From the NCBI RefSeq assembly GCF_000332415.1, contig NZ_AOHC02000037.1:248001-312000 (forward strand): a stretch of DNA of 64,000 nucleotides. The letters are read 5' to 3'. Numbering within the stretch: position 1 is the first letter of the stretch; the number at the start of each line of letters is the position of its first letter. Made by a program: the position numbers and the translations under genes. Shown here one piece after another: positions 48,988-64,000 of the stretch. The stretch is from Leptospira weilii serovar Ranarum str. ICFT. Its GTDB lineage: Bacteria > Spirochaetota > Leptospiria > Leptospirales > Leptospiraceae. The notes beneath the pieces are model-generated. The model worked only from the letters and a program-made list of their open reading frames with translations. It was not told where the DNA came from and did not search any database.

Positions 48988-50127
48988 CTAACGGAGTTCT
49001 TCCTCATTTGAAATTCCGAGAGGGGACGGAACTCCGGTCATATCCCAGAGCTCCAAAACACCCGTAATCGAAGTTTGTTTCGGAATTTCGATCGTGATCG
49101 TTCCTTTACTTTCGGAAACGTCAAAACAGGAACTTTTACTCAAGATCAAACTTTCGGGAGAGGAGATTCTTTTCGGTCCTAAACTTCGATTGGAAGAATC
49201 TCCTTTGTGTTTTAGATTGAACACGACACAATTTTTAAGGTTCCCTCGAGTTTTAAAACCGAAGTCGATCGTATAAAAGTCAGTTCCTTGGGAATCGGAT
49301 TCTTGGTTTCTATGAATTCTTTCAAACCATACCACAAAATCGTCGTTAGGCGTTGGAGCGGAATTTTTTTGAGGTTCTTTGACGACCGTAACGGTTTGAT
49401 TTTTAAGGGAATCGAGAGCCGTATAAAAGGAAGAATCGTCTTCGATTCCGAAATACTTTCCGTTCCCTTCTTCCGCGAGAATTTTCATCTGTTGTTCTTT
49501 ATCCGCTTTTAAACCCAACCCGAGGATATGAAACTGAAAGGGAATCCCTTTTTCTTTTAAGGCTTGTAGTTCTTTTTTCGGATCCCCGTAACAACTTTCC
49601 ACTCCGTCCGTGACTAAGATGATTTCGGTTTCTTTTTTCCGCTGCAAAATCAAAGTTCCCGCGATTCGAATCGATTCCGCAAGAGGAGTTGCACCCGAAG
49701 GTGTTAAACCGAATAGACGCTTTTTGAATGTGTCGCGATTTCCCTTTTCCAACGGTTGATACAAACGGGAAGAGGAACAACCCGCTACCCGATTGCCGTA
49801 CGCAATAAATCCTATGTCTGTTTCTACGGGAAGCGCGGAGATGTGGCGACTAACGTGTTTTTTTGCCAAATGAATTTTTTGATAAATTCCAAGATATTCG
49901 TTCATCGACCCGGAAGCGTCTATGATGAACAATTTGGACCGTTCTTGGTTGTCCGAAGCGAAGTTCGTTTCCGTTAGTAAGAGAAACAAAGTCAGTCCAA
50001 GGCTTACGGCCTTTCGTAAATACACAAGGCATAGGATCTTTTTTATAGGTCTAAGGCAAAAGAAACTTTTAATTTTAGAATTTGCCAAAGTAAACGAATC
50101 GAAAACGTGTTTTGAAAAAAATTGCAT
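48988..50127 (-). CDS. VWA-domain exported protein
   Basis: A von Willebrand A domain occupies about residues 65-240: MIDAS DASGSMNEY, TPSGATPLAES and ILVTDGVESCYGD. It is followed by a beta-rich C-terminal third of unknown type. A membrane/signal segment (SLGLTLFLLLTETNFA) precedes it. The start is uncertain: ATG 50127 is listed, TTG 50190 and GTG 50025 are alternatives, and none has a good ribosome site. It probably binds a metal ion and a partner outside the cytoplasm. It begins within the end of cobC, so cotranscription is likely. Confidence 0.75.
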   Translation of the reverse strand: MQFFSKHVFDSFTLANSKIKSFFCLRPIKKILCLVYLRKAVSLGLTLFLLLTETNFASDNQERSKLFIIDASGSMNEYLGIYQKIHLAKKHVSRHISALPVETDIGFIAYGNRVAGCSSSRLYQPLEKGNRDTFKKRLFGLTPSGATPLAESIRIAGTLILQRKKETEIILVTDGVESCYGDPKKELQALKEKGIPFQFHILGLGLKADKEQQMKILAEEGNGKYFGIEDDSSFYTALDSLKNQTVTVVKEPQKNSAPTPNDDFVVWFERIHRNQESDSQGTDFYTIDFGFKTRGNLKNCVVFNLKHKGDSSNRSLGPKRISSPESLILSKSSCFDVSESKGTITIEIPKQTSITGVLELWDMTGVPSPLGISNEEELR

Positions 50128-50177
50128 GTTAAGAATTGTATCGGGTTTTCGCGGGAAAATTGTAGTAGAAGGAAGGT

Positions 50178-50746
50178 TTAAAGGTTCCAAAAGATCAATT
50201 TGGAAAGAAATTCCTGCCCGTTTTTTTCCACGAGAATCTTACTCAGAGAGCCGTAATTCAAATCGAAGGAAAACCCGCGTTCCAAAGGGATTTTTAAAAG
50301 TTTACAAAGAACGGCTCTAATGACCCCCGCGTGTGTTACGATTCCGATCTTTTCGTTTGAAAAGGAATTCAGAATTTTCTCCAGGAATCCTTCGATCCGT
50401 TCGTAGAGTTCCAAATAACTTTCTCCGCCGGGGGTTCGAACGTTTACAAAATCCTTTGTCCAAGATACGGATTCTTTTTCGGGAATCTCGGACCACGGTT
50501 TTCCCTCCCATAAACCGAAGTCCAATTCCATCAATAAGTTTGAATATTCTAATTCAATTGAATTATTTTGTTTTATAAATTCCGCCAGATTTCCACAACG
50601 CGAACTCGGACTGGAATACAGCCGGTCGAAAACCACGTCGATCTTTTTTGGAATCGATTGAAACTCTTGATAAAAGTCCGCGATCAACGGAACGTCCGTT
50701 CGACCGTAACAAGTTCCGGGAAGAACGTCCGGAGTCGTATGTCGGA

Positions 50747-50762
<16 letters not shown>
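50178..50762 (-). CDS. cobC: Alpha-ribazole phosphatase-like histidine phosphatase
   Basis: From ATG 50762 the 194-residue protein begins [19 protein letters not shown], the RHG motif of histidine phosphatases; [12 protein letters not shown] has the second Arg and [14 protein letters not shown] the second His. Its position with cobS and cobT, and the [11 protein letters not shown] segment common in CobC, support alpha-ribazole-5'-phosphate dephosphorylation in B12 lower-ligand synthesis. The longer frame begins inside cobS. The gene overlaps the cobS end by 16 bases. Confidence 0.87.
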
Positions 50763-52581
<1,819 letters not shown>

Positions 52582-52684
52582 AGGGAAACTCCTGTTTGTA
52601 TGCTGTAAAAAATCGTAAGAGCTTACCGTTGCGGAAGGTTGAAAGATCGTTTCTAAAAAAAGTGGATTCTTCAAACCTCAGAAT

Positions 52685-52699
52685 GCGGGAACTCTTGCA
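52685..52699. repeat. Short repeat GCGGGAACTCTTGCA
   Basis: This is a diverged member of the GTGGGAACTCC family, with AATGC and GCATT forming a 5-bp stem around it. It lies upstream of cobT. Confidence 0.4.
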
Positions 52700-52768
52700 T
52701 TTTTCGGGTTTTGAAACGGACTTCGAAATTCGCTTTCTCAATCAATTGTTTATTCTATTTTTATAATA

Positions 52769-53614
52769 TTACGGATTTAATTGTTTTGCGATCACACCGT
52801 CGATATCCGGACCTCCGTCGTAGCTATTTTGCGGGGATGGAAAACCCGGTTTGGTTTTTGCATTTACAAGGCGGATATATTTGAAGCCGTTTGCGATGAG
52901 ATCGTTTGCAATCATTAAATTGCAACCTGTATTAAAAATATTTGAATCACTTAAATTATCTAGATCAAAACCGTCGCCGCCCGAAATTCCCATATATCCT
53001 TCCGCCGAGGGATTCAGGAATATATCGGTAACCGAAAGTTGATTCGTTGTCATATTCCATAAAACCGGAGTTAGACCTGCCATTCGAATCCAATCTGTTC
53101 GAAACAGGGACGCAGGGGATGCCGCTCCCGTATATTGAGGATTAAATCCGCAGTAATTGACGTTATCTTGACTGACTTCAACTATGATCGGTTCCACAAA
53201 AAAGTTTGAAGAAGTATATTGAAAAGGATTTTCAAAAACTATAAAATCTATTCCCGGACCGTTGATTACGCTTTTTCCGGCCCAGGAAAGTGTAAGGACG
53301 GATCCTGCTCCGGAAGCATCCAAGGTAAAGACGTCGACGCCGCCTTGGTTTTGTCCGCCTCCACAAACTCCATTGATTGATTTATTAGCGTCTTTGAATG
53401 TAACGGAAGGATTATTTCCGGGAGCGCTAACGACGGTATTTGCCAATAGGTATTGAGAAGGGAGAGGGGTCGAAGGACAAGTTCCTTGTCGCGATGAATT
53501 GTTCGACGCTTGTAACAGCAGCATCAGCGTTAAAGTATCGTCTTTTTGAGTAGGATTGCAAAAGGGAAGAAAAATTATATAAAGAAAAACGATTCCTTTA
53601 GATAGTTTCCGCAA
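52769..53614 (-). CDS. Leptospira lipoprotein, LIC_13355-like
   Basis: From TTG 53614 the leader RKLSKGIVFLYIIFLPFC is a textbook lipoprotein signal with the acylated Cys; the longer frame to 53752 lacks sense as a leader. The mature part of about 260 residues is Gly/Asn/Ser rich, with GGVDVFTLDASGAGSVLTLS, INGPGIDFIVFENPF and VEVSQDNVNYCGF. These resemble the Leptospira family named after LIC_13355, a surface lipoprotein of unknown role; a beta-sandwich or carbohydrate-type domain is my guess. Conserved Cys may form disulfides. Confidence 0.75.
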   Translation of the reverse strand: MRKLSKGIVFLYIIFLPFCNPTQKDDTLTLMLLLQASNNSSRQGTCPSTPLPSQYLLANTVVSAPGNNPSVTFKDANKSINGVCGGGQNQGGVDVFTLDASGAGSVLTLSWAGKSVINGPGIDFIVFENPFQYTSSNFFVEPIIVEVSQDNVNYCGFNPQYTGAASPASLFRTDWIRMAGLTPVLWNMTTNQLSVTDIFLNPSAEGYMGISGGDGFDLDNLSDSNIFNTGCNLMIANDLIANGFKYIRLVNAKTKPGFPSPQNSYDGGPDIDGVIAKQLNP

Positions 53615-53714
53615 ATCGTTATAAACGCCTTTGCCGGGAAGGGCAAAGGCGTATTTTGTATGGGTCAAAATTTTCGAAAATATTATGTTATTCTTATTAA
53701 AAGAAAACACTTGG

Positions 53715-54284
53715 TTATTTTTTCTCCAATCTTGTAAAAGCTCCGACACCACAACCGCCGGTTCCCGGATTTGTTTTTACGCTTGTATCCGTTTGAGCTC
53801 TGGCCGCTTCGAGTGTTGAGAGGCTAAATGCAACCGAACAACTCCAATAAGAATTCTCTTTTGTAGTGTTTTTAAAGAAGAAAATTTTATTGTATTTCCC
53901 TTTACTGTTATCGCCCTGAAAACAAGCCCCGTTGTTTTCGGGATTTTGAGAAATATAATATCCTTGTTCGTTATTAAACTCGACGATATTAAAACAAGAA
54001 CTATAACCGCCGAAAGAAGAACTGTCGGTAAGTTCCAAACCGGACTGGCCGATTTTTGCCTGAATCGTTATGGTAGTGTCAACCGTCGTTCCGTTTCCTG
54101 TAAAAGAATTCCATTTTCCATTGAGTATAAAGTCGTTTGCGGACTCCATATTTTTCCCGCTGATTAAACCTACGAGGAGATTCATAGTTGAATCGGATTC
54201 GTCTTTTTCCGCTCCGGAACAGTTCACCATTCCAAAAATCAAGAAGGTTGCCGCTAAAAGTTTCCAATGTGTTGTACGTTTCAT
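53715..54284 (-). CDS. Lipoprotein of unknown function
   Basis: The 189-residue product has a lipoprotein signal (KLLAATFLIFGMVNC, acylated Cys22). The rest is polar, with strands and several cysteines (YSSCFNIVEF, NNGACFQGD, YWSCSVAF, GGCGVG). No conserved domain is known to me. It is upstream of the LIC_13355-like gene on the same strand with a 100-base gap, so the two may share a promoter. Confidence 0.72.
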   Translation of the reverse strand: MKRTTHWKLLAATFLIFGMVNCSGAEKDESDSTMNLLVGLISGKNMESANDFILNGKWNSFTGNGTTVDTTITIQAKIGQSGLELTDSSSFGGYSSCFNIVEFNNEQGYYISQNPENNGACFQGDNSKGKYNKIFFFKNTTKENSYWSCSVAFSLSTLEAARAQTDTSVKTNPGTGGCGVGAFTRLEKK

Positions 54285-56311
<2,027 letters not shown>

Positions 56312-56842
56312 TCGGATCGAGGGCTGAAGACTTAGGACAGTAAGCGGCAGTAAAGCGCCGGGCTTTTCTTCGAAAAGAGGTAGTAGTGAATTCTTGAGAT
56401 ATTGATTATATTAAAATCATATTGTATTCTGTGGGATATAAATTTACAAATTCTGTCTATAACGAGCACGAATAGTTCGCCTATCTCAGTCTTTTGAGCG
56501 AAAAGCGGTAATGAGCGGGCGAGATCTTCGGTTACATTAAGATTAATTGATGTCCATGAGACATCCTTTTAGGGTTCGGGCTCTGAATGCGTTGCAATAT
56601 TTATTTTAGAAAATTAGAATATAATTGATTTCTATTTCTGTAAAACGTAGATTCGCGATTCAATCCATTTAGAGGACAGAGTTGTGAATAGAATATGTGT
56701 TTTAGGTTTTGGAATAAATGAATGTGAAAGGTAGAAGAGACTAGATTGCCTGTTCTTTCCTCAAGCCGTACGTATGAATCCATAAAGAATACCTCCGGCG
56801 AAATCTTTTCTTGCAAAAAAGTTGTATGGTGATTTTTGATCC
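56312..56842. other. 531-base gap, no gene seen
   Basis: AT-rich DNA after the FAD enzyme. CTTTTC TTC GAAAAG near 56367 could be a small terminator stem. The ORF at 56601-56939 overlaps the end of the next gene in another frame and is not supported. The interval is the left border of a lipoprotein patch of lower G+C. Confidence 0.45.
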
Positions 56843-57478
56843 TTAAAAAATATAGATCTTTTGTATCTTCTGTTTCAGATAGAACGTTTTGTTGGCCGGA
56901 TGGTATTCCGGAAAGATAGATGGATCTTTTTTCGCACAAAACCGAATCCCATCGTCATAATGTTTAAAATTATAGCGAATACACCAATAAGAATCCTCCT
57001 TAATCTCCCACGTAATTTCCCCGCCATAGACGGAGACTGCTTCTTGTAAGGTGCTTTTTCCTAATACGATTCCTTTGGAAGTAATCGCCCGAAACGGGGG
57101 TTCCATCCCTATTTCCTTGAGAAGGACGTCTTCGTAATCTCGAAAAATAAGCGAAAGCCCCAACGATTCGTAGCGGATGCTTTTTTCGCCTTCGTTTAAA
57201 TATAAGTAATTTTTAATATACTGATTTCCAAATTTCGATTCCACTTCTGCAAACTTGGTTTTTCTTAAAAGTAAATCCGGAATTCCGATTCCCTCTTGGA
57301 TTGTCGCGAGCTGGACTTCCGCAGCGCCAGATTGTTTCCTTTTCTCCTCTTGTAAATTCTGTTTTTTTAATCCTTCGACCACGTAGATTCGTCTATCAAA
57401 ATCGTTAGAATTGGTCGTGCAATCAAGTCCGAATAAAAAAATGATATATGCAAAATTCTGAATATTTCTTCCGGTCAT
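56843..57478 (-). CDS. Putative lipoprotein of unknown function
   Basis: The 211-residue product opens with a hydrophobic leader ending FLFGLDC, a plausible lipobox. A lysine/glutamine-rich helix follows, then beta-rich sequence ([37 protein letters not shown]). Cysteines at WCIRY and RFCAKK may pair. No family is recognised. It is the downstream neighbour of the YceK/ankyrin lipoprotein gene, 155 bases apart. Confidence 0.65.
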   Translation of the reverse strand: MTGRNIQNFAYIIFLFGLDCTTNSNDFDRRIYVVEGLKKQNLQEEKRKQSGAAEVQLATIQEGIGIPDLLLRKTKFAEVESKFGNQYIKNYLYLNEGEKSIRYESLGLSLIFRDYEDVLLKEIGMEPPFRAITSKGIVLGKSTLQEAVSVYGGEITWEIKEDSYWCIRYNFKHYDDGIRFCAKKDPSIFPEYHPANKTFYLKQKIQKIYIF

Positions 57479-57632
57479 AAATAGAAAAATTCCTTTTTAG
57501 GCGAATTTGGTTTTTTCATGAAAAAAAGATAGTTACTGACAAGTGTTTTTTCAAAGTTCGAGACATTGCGTTTTCTATATAAGAATTAAGAACGGAATAA
57601 ATCAGGTATTTTATACGAAATTTTTTCAAAAG

Positions 57633-59168
57633 TTATTTTTTCCAGTCTATTAGAATTTTCTGTTTCGATTCTTTGATAATATCGTTTCCGTTTGAATTGA
57701 TAGCTGCCAACGGATAAAACATATATTCTTTTCCTTCTGAATTACGTTTTACTCCTAATCCGGGATTGGCTCCGTATTTCAATAAAATACGAATCGTTTC
57801 TACCGGAATTAAATCATCTTCCATAGCAAGGATGAGAAGAGTTTTTTCCTCAGTTTGAATAGATTTCTTTCTTCCGTCAAATTTAGGTTTTTTCCATTCC
57901 AAAATTTGATTAGGGTCCCAGCCCGTTTGAAGTAATTTTTCCAGTAAATAAGGATATTCTAATATATTCTCTATGTTTGTTTCGTGCAATTGATCCAAAG
58001 GAAACGTCTTAGCATCTTTAAGATTTTGCGCGATGATATCTACGGATTGGCGATTTTTACTTTTGTATGCGGTTACGAATAGATTTAGAGCGGATTTTTC
58101 GGTTTCTATTGGAAATTCTCGAAACGCTCTTTCAAGCAAGGGAGGACGATAGGCGATGACACCGGAAGAAATAGCGGAGATCCACGCAGTAAGCTTCCAT
58201 TTTTTTTGCAGTTCCGGATTTTTTTGCAGGAATTTGTCCAGCTTCGTTAAAAGTTCCACTCGATTGTACCAGAACTCCGAAGATTTTTGAGTTTTGGCTT
58301 TGTTGTGAAAGTAATAGGAATCATGAAAGGAATCTTGGAAGTGTTTGTATCTTTTTTCTGAATATTCTTGAGCAATTGACGCAAACAAATTAGAGATTTC
58401 TTTTTTTTCTGAAAATTCCAAGATCACTTTTTTCAATATATTAGGATTTTCAATGAGCACTCCCGAAGAAAAACAAACTTTCCAAACTGTGTCATAATAT
58501 CTTTTTTCTAATATTGGATCTTTCCGAAACTCCTCATAGAGTAAGTATGCAAATTCAAGCCGGTCGCCTAAACTAAGAGGATTCGATTCTCTCTGATAAT
58601 TATAAGGTTCTCCTTTTGAAAAAAAGGCGCCCATATAATCTATGATCCCGGTTTCAGGGTAATACGGGCTTTGTTCCCGATGCTCATAAGGAAGCAGATT
58701 TTCTTCTTGTAAATACCTGATTTTTTTTTCAAGAGCGACGACATCGTATGATTTAAAGAATTCTTGAAGTGCTTCTAAATCGTTCTCGGCAATAATTAAC
58801 TTCAAAGCAGCGTAAGGAGGGTTCTGGTCTCGGAAAGATTTTAATCTCACGCTGAATTTTTGGTTATGCCAATTTTCGGACCCAGGTCTGCCGGACTTTA
58901 CGTATATGTAATATGGAATCGTTCCCGGTAACAGAATCGTATCCAATACAAAAGAAAAAGGAAGATCAATGAGTCCTGAGATAAATGAAAGGGTGGTACT
59001 TTTTCCATAAAATACCCCGAAAGGTCCCAAAGAAATTAAAAATATATCAATCAAGGTTCCATCATAGGGACGATAGTCTTTTTTCTTTTTGACGGCTTCT
59101 ATAAGCGTTGCCGTCGTAGAACAGTTTAAATTCAAAACGATTAAAAATGAGATAATTTTTCGGATCAT
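57633..59168 (-). CDS. Lipoprotein with YceK/YidQ-like N-terminus and ankyrin-like C-terminus
   Basis: ATG 59168 gives a lipoprotein leader ([14 protein letters not shown]); the frame's upstream end at 59198 is a TTG. Residues about 25-95 ([36 protein letters not shown]) match the YceK/YidQ (DUF1375) inner-membrane lipoprotein family. The long middle is helical and alternates hydrophobic and charged residues. The end ([34 protein letters not shown]) reads like ankyrin repeats. The fusion is unusual; role unknown. A-T content is high (hand counts near 32-35% G+C in two rows). Confidence 0.72.
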   Translation of the reverse strand: MIRKIISFLIVLNLNCSTTATLIEAVKKKKDYRPYDGTLIDIFLISLGPFGVFYGKSTTLSFISGLIDLPFSFVLDTILLPGTIPYYIYVKSGRPGSENWHNQKFSVRLKSFRDQNPPYAALKLIIAENDLEALQEFFKSYDVVALEKKIRYLQEENLLPYEHREQSPYYPETGIIDYMGAFFSKGEPYNYQRESNPLSLGDRLEFAYLLYEEFRKDPILEKRYYDTVWKVCFSSGVLIENPNILKKVILEFSEKKEISNLFASIAQEYSEKRYKHFQDSFHDSYYFHNKAKTQKSSEFWYNRVELLTKLDKFLQKNPELQKKWKLTAWISAISSGVIAYRPPLLERAFREFPIETEKSALNLFVTAYKSKNRQSVDIIAQNLKDAKTFPLDQLHETNIENILEYPYLLEKLLQTGWDPNQILEWKKPKFDGRKKSIQTEEKTLLILAMEDDLIPVETIRILLKYGANPGLGVKRNSEGKEYMFYPLAAINSNGNDIIKESKQKILIDWKK

Positions 59169-59258
59169 GTTCGTATTAGGCGGTTGGTTGATAGTCAAAT
59201 CAGTTAAAATTTCTCTAATATTCTAAAAATAGATTTTAATTTCAAAACCCAAAACGTT

Positions 59259-59771
59259 TCACTGAAAAGTATTACAAGAATCGTAATCAAGAAAATGCTC
59301 TTCTCCGGTTTTCCAATTGAAACAATAATGAGTTTGAACTACGCCGTCCGCCACAATCTTTGCACCGGTAATACTATAATAGATAAACCGATCATCTACG
59401 CCTAAAAAATTTAAATAACCGCCGCCGGCGGAATCTCCTCGGCCTCGAACCAATTCGATCGATTTTTTTCCATAGTTGATAATCAAAAGTTCATCTTCGA
59501 AGGCGGACGAATCGTATTGGGCAATGATGTTGATTTGAAAATTTTTACAATCAATGGTCGCCTTCGTAATTCTTGTCCCAGGACTTTGATTTACTCTTTG
59601 ATCTTGATTGGGAGTTTTGTTAAAACTTTTTATAAGGATCGTCGGGTTCTTACAGTTAGTCTCAAGATTGTTAGGAACTGGAAGAGTTCGGATCGGCGGT
59701 TCATTCGAATCCGAACAGCCGAAACAACTTAAAATTGCGATCAGCAGCCAATACGGCGACAAGTTTCGCAT
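59259..59771 (-). CDS. Small lipoprotein of unknown function
   Basis: The 170-residue product has the leader YWLLIAILSCFGCSDSNEPP, a lipoprotein signal. The mature part is strand-rich with paired cysteines (ETNCKNP, TIDCKN, THYCFN, DSCNTF). No domain is recognised. It lies 11 bases after the topoisomerase B gene on the same strand and may be read through from it. Confidence 0.68.
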   Translation of the reverse strand: MRNLSPYWLLIAILSCFGCSDSNEPPIRTLPVPNNLETNCKNPTILIKSFNKTPNQDQRVNQSPGTRITKATIDCKNFQINIIAQYDSSAFEDELLIINYGKKSIELVRGRGDSAGGGYLNFLGVDDRFIYYSITGAKIVADGVVQTHYCFNWKTGEEHFLDYDSCNTFQ

Positions 59772-59782
59772 AACGATACAAA

Positions 59783-63327
<3,545 letters not shown>

Positions 63328-63505
63328 CAAGACTATCCTGTCAATTGTAAAAAATTGACCGGATTAATTACAGTGTTTCCGGAGCGAGTATTGGAACAAT
63401 CCGCTTTCGGCCACATTGCATATAAGACCCCGAGTTTTTGTAAAGAAAGTTTAATTTTTAGGTTTTTCCTTGCGGGTTTTTCGAAAAATCAAGATCTACA
63501 ATTCA

Positions 63506-64000
<495 letters not shown>

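Noticed and set aside
52582..52674. Extended cobT start at TTG 52674
   Set aside because: The leader is not CobT-like and TTG 52581 has AGGAG at good spacing.
56601..56939. 112-codon minus-strand frame
   Set aside because: Overlaps the end of the 56843-57478 gene in another frame and has no ribosome site or family.

Overview
The window looks like chromosome from a Leptospira-type spirochaete. The reasons are the many spirochaete-style lipoprotein signals (short hydrophobic stretch, then a Cys), a lipoprotein resembling the Leptospira family named after LIC_13355, frequent TTG/GTG starts, and the mix of B12, siroheme and sulfate-assimilation genes with chemoreceptors and a SpoIIE-type phosphatase. 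Hand counts of a few rows give about 40-45% G+C in core genes, higher than I expect for L. interrogans, so I assign no species. I found no rRNA, tRNA, CRISPR array or transposase gene.

Layout. 1-8.3 kb: end of a hydrogenase/complex I-like operon (ferredoxin-NuoB fusion), a fructosamine-kinase-like protein, an SDR enzyme, an ABC exporter pair leading into pyrD, then a lipoprotein with a metzincin zinc site and a small exported partner. 8.7-19 kb: exported protein, SixA-like phosphatase overlapping hpt, Kef-type antiporter, DUF1289 protein, glycosyltransferase, folE, acs, a BtuF-like protein and an AraC/Ogt DNA-repair fusion. 19-33 kb: two paralogous chemoreceptors, mtnP, an alpha/beta hydrolase behind a PhoD-type phosphatase, an aldehyde dehydrogenase, a 1053-aa membrane SpoIIE phosphatase and an OsmC protein. 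33-39 kb: one tight operon for sulfate to sulfide (cysH-cysD-cysN) with siroheme synthesis (cobA-sirC) and sulfite reductase (cysI). 39-49 kb: beta-propeller protein, LysM/M23 peptidase, CPBP protease, ClC channel and two tandem MuiA-family proteins. 49-54 kb: VWA protein and the overlapping cobT-cobS-cobC genes for the lower-ligand steps of B12 assembly, then two lipoproteins. 55-64 kb: FAD amine oxidase, an AT-richer patch of three lipoproteins, an unusual type IIA topoisomerase pair and the start of another lipoprotein.

The least ordinary material is between the genes. Three intergenic regions carry a dispersed element with inverted ends, conserved flanks and a different hairpin in each core. 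Two of the three contain an almost identical 62-bp inner palindromic segment that the third lacks, so a loaded and an empty site can be compared. A separate 14-base core (CGACCC...GGGAG) recurs inside hairpins whose outer stems differ in sequence but still pair. A roughly 100-bp MITE-like element is present in two opposite-orientation copies. Among proteins, the topoisomerase pair (T4/eukaryote-like motifs, no ParC C-terminal domain) and the NuoB-like domain without its cluster cysteines stand out.
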